A stretch of 62,946 nt of DNA from an uncultured Verrucomicrobiota bacterium (GTDB lineage Bacteria; Verrucomicrobiota; Verrucomicrobiia; Limisphaerales; CAIYYI01). Both the position numbers and the translations under genes were made by a program. Where the stretch lies: contig CAIYYI010000659.1 in assembly GCA_903930345.1 (NCBI GenBank), forward strand, positions 1-62,946, given 5' to 3'. Every line of letters starts with the position of its first letter. Position 1 is the first letter of the stretch. Positions 35,323 to 44,815 of the stretch are shown here, piece by piece. The notes beneath the pieces were generated by a model. It saw only the letters and a list, made by a program, of their open reading frames with translations, was not told the DNA's origin and did not search any database.

Positions 35323-35858
35323 TGCGGTTTCACCCTGGGCCAGCGGCGCTTGCCCGTTATCTTTTCTTCCAAAGCCAAAATCCCCTCGATCAATGCCTCG
35401 GGCCGCGGCGGACATCCGGGAATGTAAACATCCACCGGAAACAGCTTGCCCACGCCCTCCACCACCGCGTATTGCCCCGGATACACAAACGGCCCCCCGG
35501 AGATCGCGCAATTGCCCATGGCAATCACCCACTTTGGCTCGGGCATCTGATCGTAAAGCGTTTTCACCGCCGGGGCCATCTTGCGGGTGATGGTGCCCGC
35601 GACAATCATCACATCCGCTTGGCGGGGTGAGGGGCGGAACACCTCGGCCCCAAACCGGGCGATGTCAAATCGCGACGCCCCGGCCGCCATCATTTCAATG
35701 GCGCAGCAGGCCAATCCGAAAGTCAATGGCCACAAGGAGTTGGCCCGGCCCATCGCGAGCAGATCATCCAGGGCGGCAAAACGCACATACCCGGAACAAT
35801 CCCCCTCGCACGAGGTGCCAGAGGTTACTTGTCCGACGGGTTTTTCAGACGTTTCCAT
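35319..35858 (-). CDS. nuoB: Complex I subunit B (PSST homologue)
   Basis: A 179-residue peripheral-arm subunit that holds cluster N2, the last cluster before quinone. The ligand cysteines are seen in [11 protein letters not shown], in MGNCAISGG and in [30 protein letters not shown] is also typical. The N-terminal 25 residues contain two extra Cys (CEGDC) that are not part of the cluster site. The start overlaps the end of nuoA by 34 nt. Confidence 0.94.
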   Translation of the reverse strand: METSEKPVGQVTSGTSCEGDCSGYVRFAALDDLLAMGRANSLWPLTFGLACCAIEMMAAGASRFDIARFGAEVFRPSPRQADVMIVAGTITRKMAPAVKTLYDQMPEPKWVIAMGNCAISGGPFVYPGQYAVVEGVGKLFPVDVYIPGCPPRPEALIEGILALEEKITGKRRWPRVKPQ

Positions 35859-36229
35859 TCAAAAATACCTTTCTTCCAGGCGTAAACAATCACCAAGGAA
35901 AGAATCCCCACAAACATCAGCACCTCCACCAGATCACGCCAGACAAACACCCGGTTATACACCAGCGCCACGGGAATGAGGTAGAGCACATCGGCGGCAA
36001 AAGCCACGAACACCAAGGCGTACAAATAGTAAACGGCACTGTAGCGAATCCAGGCGTCCCCGATGGGATCCATGCCGCATTCGATATACTGACCGGTTTT
36101 GTTGGCCGTCTGCCGGGTTTTGCGGGCGGAGAGCAAATGCACCAAAGCAAACGGTCCCGCTGCAAATCCGATTCCACCGAGGCAAAACGCCAAAACGTAT
36201 AATAAATCTGCGAAATAATTATCAACCAT
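35825..36229 (-). CDS. nuoA: Complex I subunit A
   Basis: A 134-residue protein with three membrane helices and the conserved [27 protein letters not shown] segment, whose Cys loop between helices 1 and 2 faces the quinone cavity. It is the first gene of the operon. A candidate promoter lies about 60 nt upstream. The end overlaps nuoB by 34 nt. Confidence 0.93.
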   Translation of the reverse strand: MVDNYFADLLYVLAFCLGGIGFAAGPFALVHLLSARKTRQTANKTGQYIECGMDPIGDAWIRYSAVYYLYALVFVAFAADVLYLIPVALVYNRVFVWRDLVEVLMFVGILSLVIVYAWKKGIFEWKRLKNPSDK

Positions 36230-36294
36230 GCCGGAGGCCTTTCACGTACCTGACCTGGTCAATTTAGCGTTTGCCGATGCCATGGCAAGCACTT

Positions 36295-36323
36295 TATATA
36301 AATTATCACTCATGCTTATACAA
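36295..36323 (-). promoter_or_regulatory. Candidate sigma-70-type promoter of the nuo operon
   Basis: On the minus strand TTGTAT (36323-36318), a 17-nt spacer and TATATA (36300-36295) lie in the AT-rich 204-nt gap between rsmD and nuoA. The predicted start of transcription is about 60 nt before the nuoA ATG. A second -35-like TTGACG at 36332-36327 is near but poorly spaced. Confidence 0.4.
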
Positions 36324-36433
36324 GCACGTCAAGGCAATTGTCAGCCTAATGATAAATATAATAATACATCACAAATACCACGCCGACAATGGGATGGAAC
36401 GTTATATGAACCCGGAAACGGGATCGAGACAGG

Positions 36434-37033
36434 CTAATCCGCAGGCCTCGCCTGCGCTGGTGTCGGCCGCAGCATGCGGATGCAGGAATCGCCGTGCTGC
36501 AAGCACTTGCGTTCCTGCCAGGCCGGAGGCACCTCAAGCTGATCCCGGCGGCTGTGGCCCAGCACAAAAAGACCTTCCGGGGCCAGCAGACCGGGCAGAC
36601 CCGGCAGGTCCAACAGCTTTTGGGCATGCGACTGGGATCGTCGGCCGACATTCTTTTCCCCGTAGGGCGGATCAGCCAGGACCAGGTCAAAACGGGCACC
36701 GCCTGCCAGCAATTGGGGAATGGCGGTAAAAACATCCTGCACACGGACTTGGAACAATCCGGTCGGCAGTTTGGTCGCCCGGAAGTTCTCCTCAATGATG
36801 CGTGCATGCCGGGTGGAGATTTCAATGCACAGGGCATGCGTGGCGCCACGGCTGAGCGATTCCAGACTCAAAGCCCCGGTCCCGCCATACAACTCCAGCA
36901 CTTGGGCACTCACAACTCTTTCCCCCAGGCTGTTAAACAGAGCCTGCCGAACCAGATCCGGGGTCGGACGAACATCGAAGCCTTTGGGAGCCTTGATGAT
37001 GAGTCCACCGCATTGACCGCCAATGATGCGCAT
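36434..37033 (-). CDS. rsmD: 16S rRNA guanine-966 N2-methyltransferase
   Basis: A 199-residue SAM-dependent methyltransferase that modifies G966 of 16S rRNA. The start MRIIGGQCGG is family-typical, the SAM-binding loop ELYGGTGALSLE is at 47-58, and the catalytic DPPY motif is at 121-124. Length is normal. Its last codons (AQARPAD) are encoded by a palindrome, 36440-36456, that also occurs after rho. It lies 204 nt upstream of nuoA on the same strand. Confidence 0.92.
   Translation of the reverse strand: MRIIGGQCGGLIIKAPKGFDVRPTPDLVRQALFNSLGERVVSAQVLELYGGTGALSLESLSRGATHALCIEISTRHARIIEENFRATKLPTGLFQVRVQDVFTAIPQLLAGGARFDLVLADPPYGEKNVGRRSQSHAQKLLDLPGLPGLLAPEGLFVLGHSRRDQLEVPPAWQERKCLQHGDSCIRMLRPTPAQARPAD
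36440..36456. repeat. Palindrome inside the rsmD 3' end, copy 2
   Basis: A perfect 7-bp inverted repeat CGCAGGC / GCCTGCG with a 3-nt loop, covering the last codons of rsmD. It matches the element after rho (12611-12627) at 16 of 18 positions if one flanking base is included. Confidence 0.6.
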
Positions 37034-37163
37034 GGCGGCATCCTAGGGGGAGCCGGGGCAAAAAAGCAACCTCCCGCCCCTGCTATCGGGCGGGAATAAT
37101 AACCGGGCGGCGTTGCAACCGGTGGCTTCGCCGCGCGACAACGTTGGAACGTTTGATTGTCAA

Positions 37164-38960
37164 ATGAGGTCTCCGGGGCCACTATCCGCGCGGATGAATG
37201 ACCGGTGGCGAGCATTGAAATACTTCCAGGCGGATCGGTTGCGGCTGGTGTGGGTGCTGGCATTGATGCTCTTCAGCATCGCCCTGAACCTGCTGAAGCC
37301 GTGGCCGCTGGCGTTGCTGGTGGACACGGTGTTGACCGGTGTGCGCCCGGCGCCCCGCTGGCTGGCCGAGTTCACCGGCGGGGAGAAAGCCTGGATGCTG
37401 GCCATCATGGCCGCGCTCCTGCTGGGAATCCACTGGATCCAGGGCGCCGTCTCCGCGCTGCAAAACTTTTCCTCCATCAAGGTCGGCCTGCGCGGGTTGC
37501 GCCTCGTGCGCAATGAGGTGTTTGCCTGCCTGCAACGCCTCTCCCTGCGTTTCCACCAGGGTTCCAAAAGCGGCGACCTGATCTACCGGGCCGCCTGGGA
37601 CACCTTTTCCTTCCAGACCCTGTACCAGCAGGGGATGATCACCACCGCCAACGCCATCCTCTCCCTGGTGCTGATGGTGGTGGTGATGCTCCAATTCAAT
37701 GTCAAGCTGACCCTGGTCGCGCTGAGCACGGTGCCGTTGCTGCTGCTGGCGATCCGCTACTTTGGGGGCAAGATGACCGAACGCGGCGCGGCCGCGCAAC
37801 AGGCGGACAGCCAGGTGACCTCCCTCGTGCAGCAAAGCATCGTTGCGATGCCCCTCATCCAAAGCTACACCCAGGAGGAACGGCAGGAGAAGATCTTCCA
37901 GGCGCAAACGGTGGAGGCCCAGGACCGGCGGCTGGCCCAACACGGATGGGAACTGCTTTACTGGATGGGGATTTCCGCCGCTTTTGGCCTGGGCAGCGCC
38001 GCCACGGTATGGGTGGGCAGCGGGTTGGTTCTGGAGGGCCGACTCACGGTGGGCAATCTGCTCATCTTCCTGACCTACCTCGGCCAGCTCTATGATCCCC
38101 TGAACCAGTTGTCGCATGTGGGGGCCACGGTTTCCAACGCGAAAGCCGGGGTCCGCCGCGTGTTTGAAGTCCTGGACACCCCGGAGGAGGTCAAGGATGC
38201 CCTCGACGCCCAACCCCTGACCCGCACCCAGGGCCGCATACGGTTTGAGTCGGTTGGGTTTGGCTACCAGGCCGGCCAGCCGGTCTTGCACGATTTGAGC
38301 TTCGATCTGGCCCCGGGGAAAAGCACCGCCATCATTGGGCCCAGCGGGGTGGGCAAATCAACCCTGATGAATTTGTTGCCCCGGTTTTTTGATCCCTCCA
38401 GCGGCCGAATCCTGCTGGATGTAACCGATCTCCGGCAATGGCGTCTGAAGGATCTGCGACAGCAGATCTCGGTGGTGTTGCAGGAGCCGATCCTGCTGCC
38501 GGCCACCCTGGCCGAAAATATCGCCTATGGGCGACCGGGAGCCACTCCCGGGGAGATCGAAGCCGCCGCCCGGGCGGCGAACGCGCACCAATTCATCGAA
38601 AAATTGCCGCACAAGTACCAGACCGCCGTGGGGGATGGCGCGGCCCGGTTAAGCGTGGGGGAGCGCCAGCGCATCAACATCGCCCGGGCCTTCCTGAAAA
38701 ACGCGCCCATCCTGCTGTTGGATGAACCGACCAGCGCCTTGGATGCGGAAAGCGAGGCCCAGGTCGTGGCCAGCATCTTCCACCTGATGCAGGGGCGCAC
38801 CACCCTGATGGTGGCGCACCGGCTGACCACGATCAAACGGGTGGATCAGGTCCTGGTGCTGGAGGATGGAAAACTGGTGGAACAGGGCACCCCGGTCACA
38901 CTGCTGGGAAGCGGCGGCTATTATGCCCGGGTCACTGCGGGGCAGGTTGAGCTGGACTGA
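37164..38960 (+). CDS. MsbA-like ABC exporter (membrane domain plus ATPase)
   Basis: A 598-residue half-transporter. Six membrane helices span about residues 30-320. The ATPase domain has Walker A (GPSGVGKST) at about 392-400, signature LSVGE at about 495 and Walker B (ILLLDEPTSALD) at about 516. The type IV exporter family includes MsbA and drug or peptide exporters; substrate unknown. The open frame begins at a TTG at 37113 with ATGs at 37164 and 37194; 37164 is a guess and the start is uncertain. It stands alone on the plus strand, divergent from rsmD and convergent with the Fur-family gene. Confidence 0.88.
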   Translation: MRSPGPLSARMNDRWRALKYFQADRLRLVWVLALMLFSIALNLLKPWPLALLVDTVLTGVRPAPRWLAEFTGGEKAWMLAIMAALLLGIHWIQGAVSALQNFSSIKVGLRGLRLVRNEVFACLQRLSLRFHQGSKSGDLIYRAAWDTFSFQTLYQQGMITTANAILSLVLMVVVMLQFNVKLTLVALSTVPLLLLAIRYFGGKMTERGAAAQQADSQVTSLVQQSIVAMPLIQSYTQEERQEKIFQAQTVEAQDRRLAQHGWELLYWMGISAAFGLGSAATVWVGSGLVLEGRLTVGNLLIFLTYLGQLYDPLNQLSHVGATVSNAKAGVRRVFEVLDTPEEVKDALDAQPLTRTQGRIRFESVGFGYQAGQPVLHDLSFDLAPGKSTAIIGPSGVGKSTLMNLLPRFFDPSSGRILLDVTDLRQWRLKDLRQQISVVLQEPILLPATLAENIAYGRPGATPGEIEAAARAANAHQFIEKLPHKYQTAVGDGAARLSVGERQRINIARAFLKNAPILLLDEPTSALDAESEAQVVASIFHLMQGRTTLMVAHRLTTIKRVDQVLVLEDGKLVEQGTPVTLLGSGGYYARVTAGQVELD

Positions 38961-38972
38961 TCCCCTGCCCGA

Positions 38973-39521
38973 TCAGTCCCGGCGGCTCTGCCCCGGGTGC
39001 TCGTCCTTGTTCTTGCAGATGCCCATGCGCCGCAATTCCTCACAGGATCCCGTGATCTCCAGGCGGTGCGAATCCACCACGAACCCCATGCGCTGGCTGA
39101 TTTCGCCTTCCAACCGGTTGATCTTGTCGCTCTCGAACTCGAAGATCTTCTGGCAATCCTTGCAGATGATGTGGTTGTGGTGGGGATGCTCGGCGTAGTT
39201 GGGATCGTAGTATTTGCAGTCCTGCCCGAAATCCATTTCCCGCACCAAACCGCTGGCGGTCAGCAGCGGCAGCGTGCGGTACACCGTGGCCCGTGAAATG
39301 GAGGCGTCCCGGACCCGGGCCCAGGCCAGCAATTGCTCGGCGGAAAAATGCTCCCGGGTGCTGAACACCAAATCAATGATCACCATCCGCTGACGGGTCA
39401 GCCTCAACCCTTGGCGATCCACGAACTGGAGGAACTTGTCTTTGGCACTGGTGTTCACCGCAGCGAGCATATCATCAGGGTAGTCACCTGCGGGAACCAA
39501 GTCAATCCGCCGGGCGGTCAA
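38973..39521 (-). CDS. Fur-family metal-dependent repressor
   Basis: A 182-residue Fur/PerR/Zur-type regulator. The winged helix has LRLTRQRMVIIDLVF and SRATVYRTLPLL, and the dimerisation domain has HPHHNHIICKDCQKIFEFE, the metal-binding core with a CxxC pair. A second Cys pair is made by GSCEELRRMGIC in the C-terminal part. It senses iron, zinc or peroxide; the type cannot be fixed. The ATG at 39521 is used, but one at 39470 is in frame and gives a more usual length. Its target is unknown, though the metal pump in this window is a candidate. Confidence 0.87.
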   Translation of the reverse strand: MTARRIDLVPAGDYPDDMLAAVNTSAKDKFLQFVDRQGLRLTRQRMVIIDLVFSTREHFSAEQLLAWARVRDASISRATVYRTLPLLTASGLVREMDFGQDCKYYDPNYAEHPHHNHIICKDCQKIFEFESDKINRLEGEISQRMGFVVDSHRLEITGSCEELRRMGICKNKDEHPGQSRRD

Positions 39522-39622
39522 TTTTGCACCTTCCGCTTGTCATCCCGTCAATTCGCGTCATGCTGTATGGGGTCGCACGACTTACTGGCTATGGAAATGG
39601 ATATTTGCCACCGGCAATGGGT

Positions 39623-39652
39623 AACCGCCCGGCTTGAGACGCGGGGGCGGTT
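39623..39652 (+). promoter_or_regulatory. Hairpin upstream of the MFS gene
   Basis: An 8-bp perfect inverted repeat AACCGCCC / GGGCGGTT with a 14-nt loop, ending 26 nt before the MFS start codon and before its purine-rich ribosome site. It has no T-run. It could be an operator or a leader hairpin. Confidence 0.3.
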
Positions 39653-39678
39653 GGTCCATGGGGAGGAGGGGGTGGTCC

Positions 39679-41169
39679 ATGGCTGAGCAACCCGGGGTTG
39701 GACAAGGTTTGTTCGGTGGTTTCCTCGGTAAATTCCTCGTGTTGCGTGGGGCGGCGCGGGAGCTGTGGGTTCTCTTCATCGCCAAATTCCTGGCCATTCT
39801 GGCCTACGGGGTGATGAACTCCACGCTGGTGCTCTGGCTCTCATCCGACCTCAAATACACCGATGAATACGCGGGGGCGATCATCGCCCTGTGGTCCTCC
39901 GTGATGACCCTGTTCACCGTGATGGTCGGCTCCCTGGTGGATGCCATCGGACTGCGCCGGGCGTTCCTGATCGGGTTTTGCGTCTGCATTTTTGCCCGGG
40001 GGATGATCACCTTTGCCAGCCTGCCGACGCTGGCGCTGGGGCTGGGGCTGCTGCCGCTGGCGCTGGGCGAGGCCCTGATGACCCCGGTGATGGTGGCGGC
40101 GGTGCGGCGCTATTCCACCACCAAACAGCGCTCCATCTCGTTTGCCCTCTTCTACGCCCTGATGAACCTGGGGTTTTTTGTGGGTGCCCGGATTTTTGAC
40201 CACCTGCGCAAAGGCATGGGCGAATACGGCCATTACACGCTGCCCGTGCTGGGGGTGGAACTCTCCACCTACCGGATGCTGTTTCTGATCAGCTTCCTGC
40301 TGACGATCCCCAACCTGATCCTGGTCTATTTCTGCCTGCGGGACGGCGTGGAGGCCACGGATGAGGGGCTGAAGATCTGCCCCGACCAGCCCAAGTATCC
40401 CCGGGAAAACCCGTTGCGGGCGCTGGGCCTCACCATCCGTGACGCCCTGAACGACACGGTGCGCATCTTTGCCGGGCTCTGGCGGCAGTCAACCTTCTAC
40501 AAATTCCTGGCGTTCCTGTCGGTGATGGTGGCCGTGCGGCTGATCTTCTACCACATGTATTACACCTACCCGAAGTTTGGCATCCGAGAACTCGGCCAGG
40601 GGGCGCCCATCGGCCAATTGTGGGGGATCAACGCCCTGCTGGTCATTTTTCTGGTGCCGATCGTGGGGGCCGTCAGCCAGTCGTTCAGCGCCTACCGGAT
40701 GGTGGTGGTGGGCAGCGCCATCTCGGCGGGTTCGGTTTTCATCATGGCGCTGCCCACGGCCTGGTTCGAGCCGCTGGCCCAGGGTGCCCTGGGGGAAATC
40801 ATCGGCCACCAATGGCTGGGGCTGACCGGGGCGGTGCACCCCTACTATGTGATGATAGTCCTGTTCGTGGCGCTGCTATCGGTGGGGGAATCCATCTGGT
40901 CGCCGCGCCTTTACGAATACACCGCCGCCATCGCGCCGAAAGGCCGGGAGGCTTCCTACATGTCGCTTTCCTACCTGCCGTTCCTGGTGGCCAAGGTGTT
41001 TGTGGGGATGCTCTCCGGCCCCATGCTGGTCCACTATTGCCCGGCCCAGGGGGCGCGTGCCTCGCACCTGCTTTGGACCTGCATCGCCATCATGTCCGTG
41101 ATCACCCCGCTGGGGTTGATCGCCCTGAAACGCCATATCCGGGTGAAGGAAGCCGGACGGGAGGAGTAA
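39679..41169 (+). CDS. MFS permease, POT-like
   Basis: A 496-residue protein with about 12 membrane helices. The loop between helices 2 and 3 has VGSLVDAIGLRRAFLIGF, the MFS motif, and PLALGEALMTPVMVAAVRRYS resembles the proton-dependent oligopeptide (POT) branch. A hydrophilic cytoplasmic loop (about 220-270) separates the two halves. The ATG at 39679 is preceded by a strong GGGAGGAGGGGG ribosome site. The substrate is unknown; peptides are plausible. The sensor kinase gene follows after 8 nt, so the two are likely co-transcribed. Confidence 0.78.
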   Translation: MAEQPGVGQGLFGGFLGKFLVLRGAARELWVLFIAKFLAILAYGVMNSTLVLWLSSDLKYTDEYAGAIIALWSSVMTLFTVMVGSLVDAIGLRRAFLIGFCVCIFARGMITFASLPTLALGLGLLPLALGEALMTPVMVAAVRRYSTTKQRSISFALFYALMNLGFFVGARIFDHLRKGMGEYGHYTLPVLGVELSTYRMLFLISFLLTIPNLILVYFCLRDGVEATDEGLKICPDQPKYPRENPLRALGLTIRDALNDTVRIFAGLWRQSTFYKFLAFLSVMVAVRLIFYHMYYTYPKFGIRELGQGAPIGQLWGINALLVIFLVPIVGAVSQSFSAYRMVVVGSAISAGSVFIMALPTAWFEPLAQGALGEIIGHQWLGLTGAVHPYYVMIVLFVALLSVGESIWSPRLYEYTAAIAPKGREASYMSLSYLPFLVAKVFVGMLSGPMLVHYCPAQGARASHLLWTCIAIMSVITPLGLIALKRHIRVKEAGREE

Positions 41170-41177
41170 AAAAACAC

Positions 41178-43883
41178 ATGCGCCATTCGCTATTCGATCG
41201 GTGGGGCCGCCGAGGCGGGGTGTTGGTCATCGTTGGTTCGTTCGCCGTCCTGAGCTACCTGCTGCACCCGCAGGGGCAGCACTCGGGTGAGGGACGGGAG
41301 GCCTGGTTGATCGCGCTGGGGACGGGCAGTGTGGCGTTCGTTTTGGGGCTGGCCTGGCTGTGGCACCTGGACCGGGACACCCATCGGATTCAACAGGCGG
41401 CATTGGCCGCGAAATTGGCCCGGGCACAACACAACGAGCGCCTTGCCCTGCTGGGGCAGGACGCCTCCGAGGCCACTCTTGAGGCGCAACAGGAACAGGC
41501 GGCAGAGATTCAGCGGCTGAACCGGCTGCATGCCGTCGTCGGGAGGATTGGGCAGGTGCTGTTGCGCACCAACAGCCAGGAGGCGTTGTTCCGGGAGATC
41601 TGCACCACCATGGTGCAGCACGGGCTCTTCAAACTGGCCTGGGTGGCGGAGAGCCGCGCCCCGGAACAAAAGCCCGCCCTGGTGGCCAGCCACGGCGACG
41701 AGGTGGGCTACATCCAAAGGGTGCTGGCGATGGACATCCCCGCAACCCTGCATCCCGATCCGGTCCTGCGCGCCCAGTCGGGCGGGCTGATGGAAATCCA
41801 GCACGATCTGCGGGCGGCGGCGGCCGGGGGGCCGCTGGCCCTGCTGGTCACCGCCAGCGGCTACCGGTCGGCCACCGCCCTGCCCATCCGTTTCAACCAG
41901 AGATTGTGGGGTTGGCTGGGCCTGTACACCGGGGAAAACCACGTGTTCAGCGCGACCGAGCAGGAATTGCTGGCGGCGGTGGCCCAGGACATCACCTATG
42001 CGCTGGACCGGCTGGAGCACCTGGCCGTGCGGGACGCGGCGGAGGCGGCCTTGCGCAACAGCGTGTCCACCCTGCGGGCGTTTTTCAACTCAAGCGATGT
42101 CTTCATGAACATCCTGGAGCTGCGCGGGGACGACTTCGTGTACCTGCTGCCCAACCAGCACCAGGCCGCCTTCCTCGGGATGACCGAAGGGGAACTGCGC
42201 GGCAAGAGCGCGCGCGAAACCGGGATGGCGGATGATCTCCGGCGGCAATGGATGGAAATCCTGCGGGAGGTGCAACGCTCCGGTCGGCCCGGGTTCCAGG
42301 AATATCCGTTTGAGCACCGCCAGCGCCGCGGCTGGTTTTCCGCCACGGCTGGTCTGATCCCCGGCGGCACCACCTCGGCGCCGCACTTCAGTTTTGTGGC
42401 GGTGGACATCACCGAGCGCGTGCTGGCGGAGGAGTTGCTGCGCAAAACCACCATCCGTTTGAACGCCATTGTGCAGGCGGCCCCGGTGGCGGTTTTTGAC
42501 GTCGATGCCAAAGGCCGGGTGATGACGCTCTGGAATCCGGCGGCGGAAACCATGCTGGGATACCCGGCCGACAAAGTGGTGGGCCACCCCCTACCCTTCA
42601 CAGAGGCGGAGCAACCGGGCACCTTCCCCCAACTACTGGCGCAGGCCAACCAGGGGGAGTCGCTGAATGATGTGCATCTATGGCTGACCCGCGCGGATGG
42701 TGCGGGCGTGAATGTCAGCCTTTCCACCGCCCCCCTGCGGGCACCGGACGGCACGCTGGCTGGCACCCTGGCGGTGCTGGTGGACATCACCCTGCGCAAG
42801 GCCACCCAGGAGGCGCTCCAGCGGAGCCAGGCCTTCCTGCGACTCTATTACGACATGCCTTTCATCGGCATGGCCATCACGAGTTCGGATGACCGGCGCT
42901 GGCTGCGGTTCAATGACCGGATCTGCGAAATCCTAGGGTATTCACGCCCGGAGTTGGAGCAGATGACCTGGCCGGAACTGACCCATCCGGACGATGTGGC
43001 GTCAGACTTGGTGGAGTTCGAGAGCGTCCTGCACGGGGGGAGCGAAGGCTACATCATGGACAAACGGTTCGTTCGCAAGGATGGGCAGGTCATCTACACC
43101 ACCATCAATGTGAAATGCCTGCGGCGCGCGGATGGCACGGTGGAATATTTCATCTGCACCCTCCAGGACATCACGGAACGCAAACGCGCGGAGATGCAGA
43201 TGCACGCCCTGACGGCGCGCCTCCAAACCGTGCGCGAGGAGGAGTCCACCCGCATCGCGCGCGAACTGCACGATGAACTGGGCCAATCCCTGACAGGCAT
43301 CAAGTTCGAGGTCGCCTGGATCGGTCGCCGCCTCAACCGCGAGGGCACCCCGCCCGACGAGGCCATCAGCAAAAAGCTCACCGACACGGGGGAACTGATT
43401 GACAGCACCATTCGCAAGGTGCGGCAAATCTGCTCGGAGCTGCGCCCGGAAACCCTGGACGAGCTGGGGCTGGTCCCCGCGCTGCAATGGTATGTGCACA
43501 ACTACGAGGAGCGGACCACCATCCCCTGCCACTGCCGGTTTCCCAGGGAAAAACCGGCCATCAACCCGGCGGCGGCCACGGCCTTGTTCCGCATTTTCCA
43601 GGAGATTCTGACCAACGTGGCCCGCCATGCGGAGGCGACGGAAATCAAGATCGTGATGGAATCCAAACCAAGCCAGGTGGTGTTGACAGTCAGCGACGAC
43701 GGTCGGGGCATCCCTGAAGGAGCCCTGACGAACACCCGCAGCCTGGGAGTGCTGGGCATGCGGGAACGCGCCGAGGCCGTCGGCGGCCAATTGGTCATCA
43801 CCGGCAGCCCGGGAAACGGCACCACCGTCACGGTCACCGTGCCGACCGGTGACGATCTACCGGAAGTCCCCGGGTTGGCCTGA
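41178..43883 (+). CDS. GAF/PAS sensor histidine kinase, NarL type
   Basis: A 901-residue kinase. Two membrane helices (about 14-30 and 44-62) are joined by a short loop. A coiled coil, a GAF domain (about 115-275) and three PAS domains (about 285-415, 420-545, 550-670) follow. The HisKA_3 phosphoacceptor is His698 in RELHDELGQSLTG, and the ATP-binding domain has SDDGRGIPEG near 840. NarX-type kinases work with LuxR-class response regulators; none is adjacent, so the partner is encoded elsewhere. The ATG at 41178 is 8 nt after the MFS stop. The open frame upstream to 40620 is inside the MFS gene in another frame. Confidence 0.88.
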   Translation: MRHSLFDRWGRRGGVLVIVGSFAVLSYLLHPQGQHSGEGREAWLIALGTGSVAFVLGLAWLWHLDRDTHRIQQAALAAKLARAQHNERLALLGQDASEATLEAQQEQAAEIQRLNRLHAVVGRIGQVLLRTNSQEALFREICTTMVQHGLFKLAWVAESRAPEQKPALVASHGDEVGYIQRVLAMDIPATLHPDPVLRAQSGGLMEIQHDLRAAAAGGPLALLVTASGYRSATALPIRFNQRLWGWLGLYTGENHVFSATEQELLAAVAQDITYALDRLEHLAVRDAAEAALRNSVSTLRAFFNSSDVFMNILELRGDDFVYLLPNQHQAAFLGMTEGELRGKSARETGMADDLRRQWMEILREVQRSGRPGFQEYPFEHRQRRGWFSATAGLIPGGTTSAPHFSFVAVDITERVLAEELLRKTTIRLNAIVQAAPVAVFDVDAKGRVMTLWNPAAETMLGYPADKVVGHPLPFTEAEQPGTFPQLLAQANQGESLNDVHLWLTRADGAGVNVSLSTAPLRAPDGTLAGTLAVLVDITLRKATQEALQRSQAFLRLYYDMPFIGMAITSSDDRRWLRFNDRICEILGYSRPELEQMTWPELTHPDDVASDLVEFESVLHGGSEGYIMDKRFVRKDGQVIYTTINVKCLRRADGTVEYFICTLQDITERKRAEMQMHALTARLQTVREEESTRIARELHDELGQSLTGIKFEVAWIGRRLNREGTPPDEAISKKLTDTGELIDSTIRKVRQICSELRPETLDELGLVPALQWYVHNYEERTTIPCHCRFPREKPAINPAAATALFRIFQEILTNVARHAEATEIKIVMESKPSQVVLTVSDDGRGIPEGALTNTRSLGVLGMRERAEAVGGQLVITGSPGNGTTVTVTVPTGDDLPEVPGLA

Positions 43884-43894
43884 TTTGGTCTGGT

Positions 43895-44782
43895 TCAGGG
43901 GCGCAGGCGGACGCGGGCGTCGGTGGCGGCCCAAAATTCTCCGGGGGACATGCGGTCCTCAAACGACAGGCCCAATTCGGTCAGCGTGGTCATTGTCCGC
44001 ACCACTTCCAGACCCGACTTGACGCGCGCGGGATCAAAGATCAGGCGGGTCAGGGCCAATCCCTTCAGGGGGGCGAGATCAACCACGGGCGTCTCGCCAA
44101 TGTGCAATCGCTGCAAGCCACCGCCGGCCAGGGGGCGCAGGTCCGTCACCTGGGTGCGGTGCAAGGTCAGGCTCACGAGCGGCACTCCAGCCAGCGGGGA
44201 AATATCCACCACCGGAGTTTCGGTCAGCCACAATTGCTGCAAGGGCATGCCCTTCAGCGGTTGCAAATCCCGCACCCGGGTGCCCACCAGATTCAGCTCC
44301 ACCAGGGGCAAGCCACGCAACGGGGTCAAATCCACCACCGGGCATTTGCTCAGGTAAAGCTTCTGCAGGGGCAGTCGGGCCAGCGGGGCCAGATCGGTGA
44401 CGGGGGTTTCCTCCAGGTACAACTCCACCAGGGGCATCCCGGCCAGCGGGGTCAGATCGGTGATGGCCGTCTGGCGCAAATCCAGGGCGCGGCAGCTCAT
44501 CTGCCGCAGGGGTGCCAGATTGGTCACGCCGGTTCCACTCAACTGCAAGGCCAGCACTTCACCGCCGTCAATTTGGAACTCAGCGCGCCCGTTGTAACCG
44601 GGATTGGCGGCCTGCAAGGCCGAGTGGACCCGGGCCTCCGTCCAAACGTTGCGCTCCGTGGCGGTTGCCGGAGCGGCGGGCGCCGGGCTGCCGCTGTTGG
44701 AGGGGCCGCACCCGCCCAGCGCCAGCCCGCCCACCAGCGCCAGGCTGATGGACACCAGTTTTATCAGGATCGTTCTATTCAT
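43895..44782 (-). CDS. Leucine-rich repeat lipoprotein
   Basis: A 295-residue protein. The signal peptide ends in a lipobox (LALGGC). A Pro/Ala-rich linker is followed by about eight repeats of 21-23 residues (LxxLxLxxTxVTDLAPLxGxPL pattern), the internalin-type LRR fold, spanning about residues 80-250. These repeats bind proteins. The remaining tail is polar. It lies 33 nt downstream of the M2 peptidase gene's end on the same strand but is separate from it. The partner is unknown. Confidence 0.8.
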   Translation of the reverse strand: MNRTILIKLVSISLALVGGLALGGCGPSNSGSPAPAAPATATERNVWTEARVHSALQAANPGYNGRAEFQIDGGEVLALQLSGTGVTNLAPLRQMSCRALDLRQTAITDLTPLAGMPLVELYLEETPVTDLAPLARLPLQKLYLSKCPVVDLTPLRGLPLVELNLVGTRVRDLQPLKGMPLQQLWLTETPVVDISPLAGVPLVSLTLHRTQVTDLRPLAGGGLQRLHIGETPVVDLAPLKGLALTRLIFDPARVKSGLEVVRTMTTLTELGLSFEDRMSPGEFWAATDARVRLRP

Positions 44783-44815
44783 GGGAAAAGTTGGTTATGA
44801 CCAGGGCAGTCGGGT

